A stretch of DNA of 64,000 bases, taken from assembly GCA_017427945.1 (NCBI GenBank), contig JAFRRT010000007.1, positions 19,438 to 83,437 on the forward strand, read 5' to 3'. Origin of the DNA: Muribaculaceae bacterium. GTDB lineage: Bacteria > Bacteroidota > Bacteroidia > Bacteroidales > Muribaculaceae. Shown in pieces: positions 56,316 to 64,000 of this stretch (its first letter is position 1; each line of letters opens with the position of its first letter). The notes under the pieces were generated by a model that was not told where the DNA came from, ran no database searches, and was given only the letters and a program-made list of their open reading frames with translations. A program made the position numbers and the translations under genes.

Positions 56316-56944
56316 ACGACATCATCGACTTCCATACCCACCAATACGACACTACCGCTGCGCTCATCGCTGTGGATCCACGGCAATTCGACCCGCAGCC
56401 AGGTTTATGGTACTCGGTGGGCTTTCACCCCTGGAACGAGGTGGAAAAAATCACCGAAGAAGACTTTGACCTGCTACGCCGTTGCGCTGCTCATCCCCAG
56501 GTACTGGCCATCGGCGAAACAGGTATGGATGCCCTGCGCGGTGCATCGCTCGACATTCAAGGCGAGGTATTCTCTCGCCATCTGCTCATCGCAGCCGACG
56601 TGGCGAAGCCTGTGGTCGTTCACAGCGTGAGAACGGTCCAGAACATTCTCTCCATCCGTCGCAAGTCAGGCCTCACCGCGGTGCCTCTCGCAATTCACGG
56701 AATGCGTTCCAATGCCCATGTTGCGCAGACTTGGCTCGATGCTGGCTGCTACTTATCCTTCGGGGCACGTTTCAACCCTGCCGCCCTGCTTGCTACCCCC
56801 ATCGACCGCCTGCTCATCGAGACCGACGACAGCGACACGCCCATCAATGAGGTAGCAACGCTTGTCGCCCAGACGCTTCACCTAACGACAGCAGAGGTTA
56901 TCAAGCACGCCATCGATAACGCCCGTCAACTGCTCAATTACTGA
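56312..56944 (+). CDS. TatD family metal-dependent hydrolase
   Basis: A 210-residue TIM-barrel hydrolase, shorter than typical TatD (about 260). Metal ligands seen: HxH in [10 protein letters not shown], Glu in [12 protein letters not shown], His in PVVVHSVRT and LAIHGMRS, Asp in [11 protein letters not shown]. TatD proteins are nucleases or related deacylases. The start at 56312 gives an ATGA overlap with yidD; an upstream in-frame ATG at 56258 would sit inside yidD. Substrate unknown. Confidence 0.92.
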   Translation: MNDIIDFHTHQYDTTAALIAVDPRQFDPQPGLWYSVGFHPWNEVEKITEEDFDLLRRCAAHPQVLAIGETGMDALRGASLDIQGEVFSRHLLIAADVAKPVVVHSVRTVQNILSIRRKSGLTAVPLAIHGMRSNAHVAQTWLDAGCYLSFGARFNPAALLATPIDRLLIETDDSDTPINEVATLVAQTLHLTTAEVIKHAIDNARQLLNY

Positions 56945-57080
56945 CTTTTTGTGCCAACGACACACCCCTCTCAACCACAAAATTGAGGGCAACTCGAATT
57001 TTTCTTCATTTTTTTGAAACTTTTTAAGGGGCCCGTGCGTCTAATGTACAAACGATATCAACTAACAAAACATTAAAAAG

Positions 57081-57860
57081 ATGAAACAAGTGATTAATTT
57101 GGCCCTGGTGGCCATCATGAGTATGACCATGACCTCGTGCATGAGTGTGAACATTGGTAACGGTGATGTGGACAAAACTCCCACACAGATTCAGCAAATC
57201 AACCAGTTGACGACGATGCAGCCGTTCGACGAAGTGGATATTGCAGGACCCTTCAAGGTTATCTATGAGCAAGGCAATGAGCACAACGTACGCGTTGAGG
57301 CATCTGAGCAGGCCCTCAAAGAGATGACAATATACGTCAAGGATCGTGAACTGCGCATCCGCAAGGCGGTGCATAAACCCACAGTGTCGTTAAAGGATGT
57401 AAAGGTCTATGTCACCTCGCCCGTTATTAACATGATTGAACTTGCCGGCTCGGGCATGTTCGCAGCCAGCAACCCCATCACTGTCAACAATGACCTGGAC
57501 GTGGATATCGCTGGCTCAGGCCAGGTGTTCCTGACGGCCGTTACCTGCCATGACTCCAGCCTGGAAATCGCTGGCTCGGGCAATATCGAAATCGGCAACC
57601 TCACAGTGGATGAAGCCATGACCGAAATTGCCGGCAGCGGCAACATCAACCTGGGCAGCATGACCTGTAAAGAGCTGAAGGCCGAAATCGCTGGATCGGG
57701 CGACATCAACTGCAACAACATCAATGCCGATAACGTCCACGTCGATATCGCAGGCAGCGGCAACGTGAACATCAAGGGAGTGGTCAAGAACTATACCAAG
57801 GATATCGCCGGCAGCGGTAAGGTTAACATCAGCTCAACCTCCGACAACACCATCCAGTAA
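57081..57860 (+). CDS. DUF2807 (head GIN domain) lipoprotein
   Basis: A 259-residue protein with a signal peptide and lipobox (MTMTSC, Cys near residue 20). The body is a right-handed beta-helix of the DUF2807 kind with PFDEVDIAGPFKVIYEQGNE and seven (V/I/L)AGSG repeats, for example IELAGSGMF, VDIAGSGQV, LEIAGSGNI, AEIAGSGDI. Such proteins are surface or periplasmic and of unknown function, sometimes called putative adhesin head domains. Single-gene unit ending in a strong hairpin. Confidence 0.93.
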   Translation: MKQVINLALVAIMSMTMTSCMSVNIGNGDVDKTPTQIQQINQLTTMQPFDEVDIAGPFKVIYEQGNEHNVRVEASEQALKEMTIYVKDRELRIRKAVHKPTVSLKDVKVYVTSPVINMIELAGSGMFAASNPITVNNDLDVDIAGSGQVFLTAVTCHDSSLEIAGSGNIEIGNLTVDEAMTEIAGSGNINLGSMTCKELKAEIAGSGDINCNNINADNVHVDIAGSGNVNIKGVVKNYTKDIAGSGKVNISSTSDNTIQ

Positions 57861-57895
57861 GCACTGCTTAAAACTAACTTTGCATCTCTAAGGTA

Positions 57896-57940
57896 AGTAA
57901 TCCCCAAAAAGCCAGTCTTTTTGGGGATTACTATATTTTT
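57896..57940 (+). terminator. Strong terminator after the DUF2807 gene
   Basis: A perfect 16-bp stem, AGTAATCCCCAAAAAG with its complement, and a 5-base loop (57896-57932), followed by ATATTTTTT. Confidence 0.9.
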
Positions 57941-57963
57941 TGGATTAGGAGTCAAGTCTTGGG

Positions 57964-58962
57964 TTACTTGATGCCCAGTTGGCGGAGCATTTCGGCCGTG
58001 GTGCTGTGGCGACGGCCATTCAGGTCGCTCAGATAGGCGTTGACATCGGTCGGCGCCATTTTTCGTGCATTGTTGAAGCGTTCGGGCCTTATAATGCGGG
58101 TGAAAACCACGCGCTGGATGGCGGTCTTGTGGCAACGCCCTATGCTGTAGCCCATCAGTTCGGGGTGTTCGCCGGGGCCGTTTGATGACCAATAGGTCAC
58201 CGTGTCGCCCTCACAACCCATGAAGATGACGCTGTGGCCCGCCTCCTGATCAGCGGTTTTATCGTCGTTGCAGCCAATGATGGCACCGCTGTCGCGCCCG
58301 CGGCTCTCGTTGCGGTTCCAGAAGATTTTCATCAGGTCGCCAGGCACGGCTCTGTTCCACACATCAAGAGCGCACCACTCGGCATCGGTCAGGTAGCGTT
58401 CATTGGGCGTTTCCTTGTTGCGCTCACTCTTGGCACCACGGTAAGCGGTAAAACTGTAGCCGGCCCTCAATTCCCGCACCAGCACACCCAAACCGGGCCC
58501 ATTGGCATTGGCGCGCCCCCAGAACCCCACCCCGTCGTCCTGCCCGAGGCCTTCAGGATTAAATTCGTCGGCGATACCTACGCGGGGCTTCATGTTAATC
58601 CATGCCTCGCGCTTGATTTTGTGCTTTGTGTCCCAGATGAGCAATGCCTTGATGAGCACCGAATAGGTGGCGCTGGAGCAAAACGACGGCTGCGCCTGCT
58701 GCGGGTCAAAGCGCGGACGCTCATCGTTAGCAGTCATCTGGTAGGCATCGTGTAGACCGCGCCACGTCGTTTTGGCAAACGTTGCATTGGGGCGTCCGCC
58801 AGTGTAGTAGCCGCCGTGTTCGGGAAATGAGTCGATGGCGGCAAGCACTGCCTGCTGCCACCTTTCATTCACCTTGTCACCAGCCCATGCTGTGGTCGTC
58901 AGCACAAGCAGGGCAAGAAAAGTCAAGACTGCACGCGGGACTACATTCTCACACCTCATCAT
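57964..58962 (-). CDS. Secreted protein, candidate NlpC/P60- or CHAP-like cysteine hydrolase
   Basis: A 332-residue protein with a signal peptide (VLTFLALLVLTTTAWAGD). I do not know the family. A possible catalytic Cys is C95 in AQPSFCSSATYSVLIKA, and a His in QEAGHSVIFMGCEGDTVTYW lies in the order expected for a papain-like amidase (Cys, His, then Asn in YWSSNG). Both motifs sit in the right secondary structure, but this is inference. The start at 58962 overlaps the end of the superoxide dismutase gene by 14 bases; an earlier in-frame ATG at 59007 is less likely. Acts in the envelope if the reading is right. Confidence 0.7.
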   Translation of the reverse strand: MMRCENVVPRAVLTFLALLVLTTTAWAGDKVNERWQQAVLAAIDSFPEHGGYYTGGRPNATFAKTTWRGLHDAYQMTANDERPRFDPQQAQPSFCSSATYSVLIKALLIWDTKHKIKREAWINMKPRVGIADEFNPEGLGQDDGVGFWGRANANGPGLGVLVRELRAGYSFTAYRGAKSERNKETPNERYLTDAEWCALDVWNRAVPGDLMKIFWNRNESRGRDSGAIIGCNDDKTADQEAGHSVIFMGCEGDTVTYWSSNGPGEHPELMGYSIGRCHKTAIQRVVFTRIIRPERFNNARKMAPTDVNAYLSDLNGRRHSTTAEMLRQLGIK

Positions 58963-59560
58963 AGCGGGCAGCCACCACGTCCCAGTCGATAATCTGCCAC
59001 AGGGCATTCAGGTGGTCGGGACGGCGGTTCTGGTAGTCAAGGTAGTAGGCGTGTTCCCACACGTCCATCGTCAGCAGCGGACGCAGGCCCTTTTGGATGG
59101 GATTAGCGGCATTGGGCTCCTGGGTAATCACCAGTTTCCCCTCGGCATTGGCGCTGAGCCATACCCAACCCGAGCCGAACAGCGTCGCACCGGCTTTGAC
59201 AAACGCCTCCTTGAAAGCCTCAAATGAACCGAAATCGTGATCAATCACCAGGGCCAGACGGCCAGTGGGGACATTGTTCTCCACAGGAGCACGGAACTGC
59301 TCGAAGTACATATTGTGGTTCAAAATCTGTCCCGCATTGTTGAGCATACCGCCCTGGGCGTTCAGCACAATTTCCTCCAACGACTTTCCTTCCTGTGGAC
59401 TACCAGGCAGCATCGCGTTCAGGTTATTTACATAGGTGAGCAAGTGCTTACCGTGGTGATAGCCGATGGTCTCGGCACTGATGGCGGGAGCCAACTCATC
59501 GGGCGAATAGGAATAGATCATCAATTCAAATTTCCCGTCAATAGGCATCGTTTGTTTCAT
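58949..59560 (-). CDS. sodB: Superoxide dismutase (Fe/Mn family)
   Basis: Detoxifies superoxide in the cytoplasm. The 203 residues show the metal ligands: His in IGYHHGKHLLTYVNNL, His in QILNHNMYFEQF, Asp and His in PLLTMDVWEHAYYLDYQNRR. Also GSGWVWLSANAEGKL near residue 125. The sequence type is that of Bacteroides enzymes that can use iron or manganese. A TATCTTTG box lies upstream. Overlaps the next gene, so the two may be co-transcribed. Confidence 0.97.
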   Translation of the reverse strand: MKQTMPIDGKFELMIYSYSPDELAPAISAETIGYHHGKHLLTYVNNLNAMLPGSPQEGKSLEEIVLNAQGGMLNNAGQILNHNMYFEQFRAPVENNVPTGRLALVIDHDFGSFEAFKEAFVKAGATLFGSGWVWLSANAEGKLVITQEPNAANPIQKGLRPLLTMDVWEHAYYLDYQNRRPDHLNALWQIIDWDVVAARYDEV

Positions 59561-59590
59561 AATTCAAAAGCATTTAAGAAGTTAGATATG

Positions 59591-59598
59591 CAAAGATA
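59591..59598 (-). promoter_or_regulatory. -7 promoter element of sodB
   Basis: TATCTTTG on the minus strand, 31 bases before the start codon. Confidence 0.6.
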
Positions 59599-59683
59599 AT
59601 GGTTTAACCCATAAAACACACTATAATTGGACTTAAAAGTTTGAAAAGAGGTAAATAACGCATAACAATTAAGGCAAAAGGCT

Positions 59684-59691
59684 TACCTTTG
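59684..59691 (+). promoter_or_regulatory. -7 promoter element of the HAD phosphatase gene
   Basis: TACCTTTG ends 8 bases before the ATG at 59700, so the transcript would have almost no leader. The -33 box is poor. Confidence 0.5.
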
Positions 59692-59699
59692 CAACCGCA

Positions 59700-60566
59700 A
59701 TGACTACCAAAGGGAATAAGGTAAGGACACTCTATGTGAGCGATTTGGACGGGACGTTGCTCGACGACAGTTCGCAACTCTCGCCGACCACCGTCGCCAC
59801 GCTCAACCGCGTCATTGGGGAGCTGGGTGGCCTCTTTACCGTTGCTACGGCACGCACCCCCGCCACGGTGGTACCGCTCATGCAGCAGGTGCATGCTTCC
59901 CTGCCGTTCATCGTCATTGGCGGCTCGGCGATGTGGAACCCCGTCACGGCAAGCTACGAGCACACCCGCGCCATCGACGACAGCACCATCAACGCTGTGG
60001 CCGAAGTGTTTGACAGGTACAATACACATCCCTTCATCTACAGGCGGCACGGCAACATGCTGCACACGCACCACAGCGGTGCCATGTCGGAGCAGGAAGA
60101 GCGTTTCATCGCCTCACGCCAGCATTTGCCATTGAAGAAATTCTTCCTCCACGACGATGATTTCCGCCACAGCCCTGACGAGGCATTGCTCATTTTCTCG
60201 ATGAACAAGTATGCCGTGCTCAAGGCCATCGCCAAAGACCTGGAAAAAATCCCCACCTGCTCAGTGATGCTCTACCACGACATCTTTGACGAGAGCGAGG
60301 GATATCTCGAAATCTTCACCGCCGGAACAAGCAAGGCGAACGCTATTCGTGATCTAGCCCATGAGGTGGGTGCAGACCGCATTGTCGTCTTCGGCGACAA
60401 CCGCAACGACATCGCCATGATGCAGGCAGCCGACTACAGTGTCGCCATGGGCAACGCCTTCCCCGAAGTCAAAGCCGCTGCCAGCGAGGTCATCGGCCCC
60501 AACACCGCCGACAGCGTCCCCCGCTGGATCGAAGCCGACATGGATCACCGTTCCTACGCCCATTGA
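59700..60566 (+). CDS. HAD superfamily Cof-type phosphatase
   Basis: A 288-residue HAD-IIB hydrolase acting on sugar or nucleotide phosphates. Motif I with the Asp nucleophile is VSDLDGTLLDDSS (about residue 14), motif II in FTVATARTPAT, motif III Lys in AGTSKANAIRDLA and motif IV in VVFGDNRNDIAMMQAADYSV, with MGNAFPEVKAAA following. Substrate unknown. Single-gene unit. The later GTG at codon 13 would remove the strand before motif I, so the first ATG is kept despite the short leader. Confidence 0.95.
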   Translation: MTTKGNKVRTLYVSDLDGTLLDDSSQLSPTTVATLNRVIGELGGLFTVATARTPATVVPLMQQVHASLPFIVIGGSAMWNPVTASYEHTRAIDDSTINAVAEVFDRYNTHPFIYRRHGNMLHTHHSGAMSEQEERFIASRQHLPLKKFFLHDDDFRHSPDEALLIFSMNKYAVLKAIAKDLEKIPTCSVMLYHDIFDESEGYLEIFTAGTSKANAIRDLAHEVGADRIVVFGDNRNDIAMMQAADYSVAMGNAFPEVKAAASEVIGPNTADSVPRWIEADMDHRSYAH

Positions 60567-60939
60567 CACCCTCTACCCCTCGCTAAGGCGCCAAGCATAG
60601 ATGCTCGCTATGCTCGCAGTTTAAAGTTTAGAGTTTAAAGGGGCATCCGCATTCCTTTTGACCGTGCTTCGCACGGAAAATTAAACAAAATTTATAATTA
60701 ATATTTTAAATAAAAATTTCCCGAAACTTGGCTGCGTTTCAGCCATTGAAGTAAACTTCATGGCCTTCAGCTTGCACAAGTTTTCCCGTGCGCAGCACGG
60801 TCCTATGTTCTAGGAGACGAGTGTGTAGCCTTTCGTTTAATTAGCTTAATTCGCCGACTATAAATAGGTGTGCGGATGCATCCTTACACCTAATGCCTAA
60901 AATAATAATCAAGACGATGGTGCGTTATATTATTAAGGA
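60567..60939. repeat. Second non-coding repeat field
   Basis: A gap of 373 bases with no gene. 60602-60631 is identical to 38111-38140, followed by TTTAGAG/TTTAAAG units. From 60660 to 60802 lies a 143-bp unit bounded by inverted ends (GACCGTGCTTCGCACGG at 60660-60676 and its near complement at 60786-60802), which looks like a small MITE. Its right part, 60727-60802, is 70/76 identical to the reverse complement of 38201-38276. TTTAATTAGCTTAATT and GCCGACTATAAA at about 60835-60864 match the 38.5 kb field. Confidence 0.8.
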
Positions 60940-62655
60940 ATGAAAAAGCTGTTGATGGTCATATCGCTTCTGGTTGTGCTTGTGGCAGCAGTCACGGGGT
61001 GCGGCGGTGCGCACCGCTACGACAGCCGCCTCACGGCGGCCGACAGCCTGATGCTGCCCAACCCCGACAGCGCCCTGGCAATAGTCGAGGCCATCGTCCT
61101 CGACAGCCTGCCCGACGAGGGCGACCGGGCCTACCGCAACTTGCTGCTCACCCAGGCCCTCTATCGCTGCTACATCACAGCCACCAGCGACAGCGACATC
61201 AACCGCGCCCTCGCCTATTACCGCACCCACAGCGGCGAGCGCGAGAAGCTCACCCGCGCCTACATCTACAAGGGTGCCGTCATGGAGGAACTGGGCCACC
61301 CCGACAGTGCCATGTACTACTACAAGCATGCCGAAGCCACCGCCGCCCCCGACGACTACTTTAACCTGGGATATGTCAATTTGAGGATTGCTTCTCTCTA
61401 TAAAGACCAGGTATCTCAAGACAGTGTTGCTATTAATAAATATAAAGATGCAATTAGTTATTTTACGGCAATTAATGACACTTGCTATCTAATTTCTTGT
61501 TATGGAGATCTTGGAGCCGTTTGCGGTGTGAAATATCCAGATTCTACTGTGTACTATTTAGTCTACGCCATTGATCTATCCAAGAATATAGATCCTGTTA
61601 AATACTACACCTATAAGTCCAAACTGGCAGGATTCTACTTCTATTACTATCAAGATTATAAAAGGTCTAATGAATTGGCAATGGACATATTTCGTCATGG
61701 CAAAGGTTATAGTTTGGAAAACCAATACTATTTTTATGCAGCATGGACTTATATCAGAATGGGACATTTGGATTCGGCCAAGTACGTCTTAAGGGAGACT
61801 CCCTTTCCTAAAGATGCGGTTGACAGTATGAACTGGCTCGAACTTGAGGCTGAAATTGCTCAAGCTGAGAATAATTCATTGGCCTTTAAATCAAACTTGC
61901 TGCAATCACGGGAGAAAGAGATCCAGATCATGTCAAGCAGCCAAACAGAAGTCTTAAAAGTCACCGAATCGAATTTCCAAAAAAGCAAAGCCGAGCAACA
62001 ACAGATTGTAGTCAAGCGCAGGAATGGTTATTTGATTTTCGTTTTGCTAGCGGTATTGGGTTTAACTTTGCTGCTTGTCTTGCTCTTCATTCGCCAGAGG
62101 TTTGCCGTTAAAAGGAACTTTGAAGAGAGAAAAGAAGTTGATCGGATGCTGAGTGAAACGGTTTTGGAATTGAAAGAAAAGCAACTGAAACTGAATCAAT
62201 TACAAGGATCAGTTTCTGAGCTGTTTGGATATAGGATTGATGCTTTAATGGAGCTGTATGACTGCGTAAAGTTCAAGACTAAAGATAAAGAAAACAATAG
62301 AGTAAGGTCTATCATACCATTGTCAAGTGTCATTATGGGCCTAAGCGATGACTATCAGACTATGGATATTAATTTGTCCGATAACTTTTGGAAGAAAATG
62401 AAACTTTCGGTAAATGGAGAATATGACGGTATAATTTCTTACATCGAAAAACAATATCCCAATCTTTCAAAGAAGGAGCAACAATTGTTTTGCCTACTAT
62501 GTGCAAAAGTACCTCCTCAAATCATTAAGCTATGTTTGAATTACACGAACGTGAAAACTATCTCAAACAGGATCAATGTCATTATAAAGAAAAAGATGGG
62601 GCTTGATTTGACATTAAATGAATTCCTACAAGAGTACCTGAAAGGCAAATTATAA
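60940..62655 (+). CDS. TPR lipoprotein with transmembrane helix and C-terminal helical domain, putative signalling protein
   Basis: A 571-residue protein. A signal/lipobox sequence (VVLVAAVTGC, Cys near residue 21) is followed by TPR-like helices (about 30-310; RAYIYKGAVMEELGHPDSAM, AAWTYIRMGHLDSAKYVL), a coiled coil, one membrane helix (GYLIFVLLAVLGLTLLLVLL, about residue 368) and a coiled coil plus a C-terminal domain of about 110 residues (YPNLSKKEQQLFCLLCAKVP, TNVKTISNRINVIIKKKMGL) that looks like a helix-turn-helix. Such TPR-TM-HTH proteins are common regulators in Bacteroidetes. The first 430 bases are GC-rich and the rest AT-rich with a sharp change near 61370. Confidence 0.82.
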   Translation: MKKLLMVISLLVVLVAAVTGCGGAHRYDSRLTAADSLMLPNPDSALAIVEAIVLDSLPDEGDRAYRNLLLTQALYRCYITATSDSDINRALAYYRTHSGEREKLTRAYIYKGAVMEELGHPDSAMYYYKHAEATAAPDDYFNLGYVNLRIASLYKDQVSQDSVAINKYKDAISYFTAINDTCYLISCYGDLGAVCGVKYPDSTVYYLVYAIDLSKNIDPVKYYTYKSKLAGFYFYYYQDYKRSNELAMDIFRHGKGYSLENQYYFYAAWTYIRMGHLDSAKYVLRETPFPKDAVDSMNWLELEAEIAQAENNSLAFKSNLLQSREKEIQIMSSSQTEVLKVTESNFQKSKAEQQQIVVKRRNGYLIFVLLAVLGLTLLLVLLFIRQRFAVKRNFEERKEVDRMLSETVLELKEKQLKLNQLQGSVSELFGYRIDALMELYDCVKFKTKDKENNRVRSIIPLSSVIMGLSDDYQTMDINLSDNFWKKMKLSVNGEYDGIISYIEKQYPNLSKKEQQLFCLLCAKVPPQIIKLCLNYTNVKTISNRINVIIKKKMGLDLTLNEFLQEYLKGKL

Positions 62656-62775
62656 GACATTAATGAGGTGTTTTTAAACAAAGTGACAATTATTTTTTTA
62701 TAACACTCTACATACCAACAAATTAGCAATTCAAAAAGTGACCAGTTATTTTGGGTAATAATGAGATAATAGTCG

Positions 62776-62783
62776 TAAATTTG
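62776..62783 (+). promoter_or_regulatory. -7 promoter element of the DUF3244 gene
   Basis: TAAATTTG, with TTTG 22 bases upstream (62750-62753). The start codon lies 38 bases on. Confidence 0.55.
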
Positions 62784-62821
62784 CAGAAAAATTAACCATT
62801 ATAGTAAACATAATGTACTGC

Positions 62822-63217
62822 ATGAAACGATTATTATTTTTATTATTTTGTCTCGAATCTATACTGATAATGTTTGCCGATGACGGTAATCCGGCAGCAA
62901 TCAATTTGCAGCACAATGGACCAGGCAACCATTCTGGTATTCCGCTTCCTGCTGATATGCCAGATGTGTATTACGACAATTCCAACCAGCAGATCATCGT
63001 TGACGGCCTGGGTGTGGTCACCTACTACGACGTGGAAATTGCCTCGGCAACCAACTGGACGGTCTATATCTCCACCCAGGTCAGCGGCTCCTATGGCACC
63101 ATTGACATTTCCTCGCTACCCCAGGGCGAGTACGTCATCACCATCGACTCCTCCACAGGCAACTCTTTCGAGGGATACTTCGACATCATTATTTTAAACA
63201 CGAATGACAAGAATTAA
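62822..63217 (+). CDS. Small secreted protein with DUF3244-like domain
   Basis: A 131-residue protein with a signal peptide (RLLFLLFCLESILIMFA). The mature domain, about 60-125, is an Ig-like beta fold: VTYYDVEIASATNWTVYIST, IDISSLPQGEYVITIDSSTG, FEGYFDII. It resembles DUF3244, small secreted Bacteroidetes proteins that often flank TPR-type regulators. I use ATG 62822 (MKRLLF); ATG 62813 is 3 codons upstream. Codon composition changes from AT-rich to GC-rich at about 62960. Confidence 0.78.
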   Translation: MKRLLFLLFCLESILIMFADDGNPAAINLQHNGPGNHSGIPLPADMPDVYYDNSNQQIIVDGLGVVTYYDVEIASATNWTVYISTQVSGSYGTIDISSLPQGEYVITIDSSTGNSFEGYFDIIILNTNDKN

Positions 63218-63304
63218 TACGAATTGCACTAATTCACAATAATACAACGCACAAAACATTATAAGTCACTAATTATTAATCATTTAATAAATATAATTGA
63301 GATT

Positions 63305-64000
63305 ATGAAAAAGTTTTTAATTCTATCATTATTGGCGCTTTTAGGCTTCTCCTTAGGCATATCGCAGGACTACGAGTATGTACCTTTTGTTCGTGAAGGC
63401 GTGAAATGGGCGTGCCGCAGCAACTACTTCAACCCGCAAAGCAGGTTCTTCCTTGAGCTGAAAGGCGAGGCCGTGGTAAACGGAAATACCTATAAAGTGA
63501 TGCACAAATACAGCGGGGAGGAGATTGATCGGGAGAACGATACCGTTCCTGTCTATCTGCGCGAGGAGGACAAGGTGGTTTATGGCATCGTTCCTGACGG
63601 GAAGACCTATGAGGATTGTCTTGTCGGATTTGACCGGGATGAGGGCATTCAGGAGAAAATCGCCGCCGGAGAGGAGTTTGTACTGTATGACTTCAACGAT
63701 TTCGAAGGGTTCATCAACCAATGGAACCCCATCCCCATCCCCTTCATTTATCCCAGGGTGATTCCCGACATGACGACCGTGGACGGGCGGCCGACCAAGC
63801 GCTACATCTCAAAATGGGATGATGAATTCTGCGCCATTGAAGGTATCGGTTATGACGGCCTCTATTATAATTGGTACACCCTTGGCAACCGCAATTACCT
63901 TTGTGTGCTGGACAGTGTCATCGAGAACGGACGGACCATCTACCGCTCAGAGCGTTTCAAGGGCGTGCGTCCCGGCCGGATGAACGAGGACCTGCTGCCC
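63305..64000 (+). CDS. Secreted protein, 5' part only (cut by the window edge)
   Basis: An open frame of 232 codons runs to the last base without a stop. It starts MKKFLILSLLALLGFSLGIS, a signal peptide, followed by QDYEYVPFVREGVKWACRSN and beta-rich sequence (GEEIDRENDTVPVYLREEDK, YNWYTLGNRNYLCVLDSVIE). The opening is typical of Prevotella/Bacteroides secreted proteins of unknown function, some of which end in a sorting domain; the C-terminus is not visible here. It follows the DUF3244 gene by 87 AT-rich bases. Confidence 0.85.
   Translation, partial: MKKFLILSLLALLGFSLGISQDYEYVPFVREGVKWACRSNYFNPQSRFFLELKGEAVVNGNTYKVMHKYSGEEIDRENDTVPVYLREEDKVVYGIVPDGKTYEDCLVGFDRDEGIQEKIAAGEEFVLYDFNDFEGFINQWNPIPIPFIYPRVIPDMTTVDGRPTKRYISKWDDEFCAIEGIGYDGLYYNWYTLGNRNYLCVLDSVIENGRTIYRSERFKGVRPGRMNEDLLP

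Noticed and set aside
57440-57820. Regular repeats suggesting a CRISPR-like or tandem array
   Set aside because: They are codons for the AGSG repeats of the DUF2807 beta-helix, with variable third positions and protein-length spacing.

Overview
The window is a stretch of chromosome from a member of the Bacteroidota, order Bacteroidales. A gut or rumen lineage such as Muribaculaceae or Prevotellaceae is likely, but I cannot fix the family from this sequence. The signs are many Bacteroidetes-restricted families (DUF4270, DUF4271, DUF4105, DUF3843, DUF3244, a T9SS CHU_C sorting domain, a GH89 glucosaminidase) and promoters of the Bacteroidetes type (TTTG, 19-21 bases, TAnnTTTG), seen over and over on both strands. 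There is no rRNA, CRISPR array, prophage or recognisable insertion sequence. Three tRNAs are present: Thr-CGT, Pro-GGG and Gln-TTG.

Layout. 0.1-5.3 kb is a minus-strand group: uvrA, a lytic transglycosylase and a T9SS-sorted surface protein. 5.6-12.2 kb holds a C_GCAxxG_C_C protein and then the cell-elongation operon mreB-mreC-mreD-PBP2-rodA. 12.2-18 kb holds an Imm32-like protein, an AT-rich lipoprotein, a DUF4105 protein (candidate lipoprotein N-acyltransferase) and secA. 18-23.8 kb is on the minus strand: two tRNAs, each followed by a terminator and then directly by a gene (DUF3843, GH53), plus DUF4270, a GT5 half-protein and class II aldolase. 24-31 kb holds a secreted protein with two dockerin repeats, speA-truA, rplU-rpmA, a coiled-coil secreted protein and a DUF1232 protein. 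31.5-38.1 kb is a TolC-MacA-MacB-type export system followed by a LytS/LytTR two-component pair.

38.1-38.7 kb is a repeat field in front of an AAA ATPase. 39.9-43.9 kb is a minus-strand cluster: an SPFH protein, a ribbon-helix-helix protein and four related small membrane proteins in tandem. 44.1-50.5 kb holds two proteins sharing one extracytoplasmic domain, tyrS, tRNA-Gln, an acyltransferase, DUF2752, a GYF_2-CD225 membrane protein and an outer-membrane phospholipase. 50.6-60.6 kb holds NAGLU (GH89), LOG, DUF4271, a uroporphyrinogen-III synthase with a histone-H1-like tail, rnpA-yidD-tatD, a DUF2807 lipoprotein, a candidate cysteine hydrolase, superoxide dismutase and a HAD phosphatase. 60.6-64 kb has a second repeat field, a TPR/transmembrane lipoprotein regulator, a DUF3244 protein and a secreted protein cut by the window edge.

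Most of the window is core metabolism and envelope biogenesis. The points that deserve a second look are: the SPFH/RHH/four-membrane-protein cluster; palindromic repeats shared between the 13.7, 38.3, 47.4 and 60.7 kb loci, one of them lying in frame inside the DUF4105 gene; genes placed immediately behind tRNA terminators with no room for a promoter; and the H1-like tail on the HemD homologue. All family assignments come from reading motifs by eye; no database search was run.
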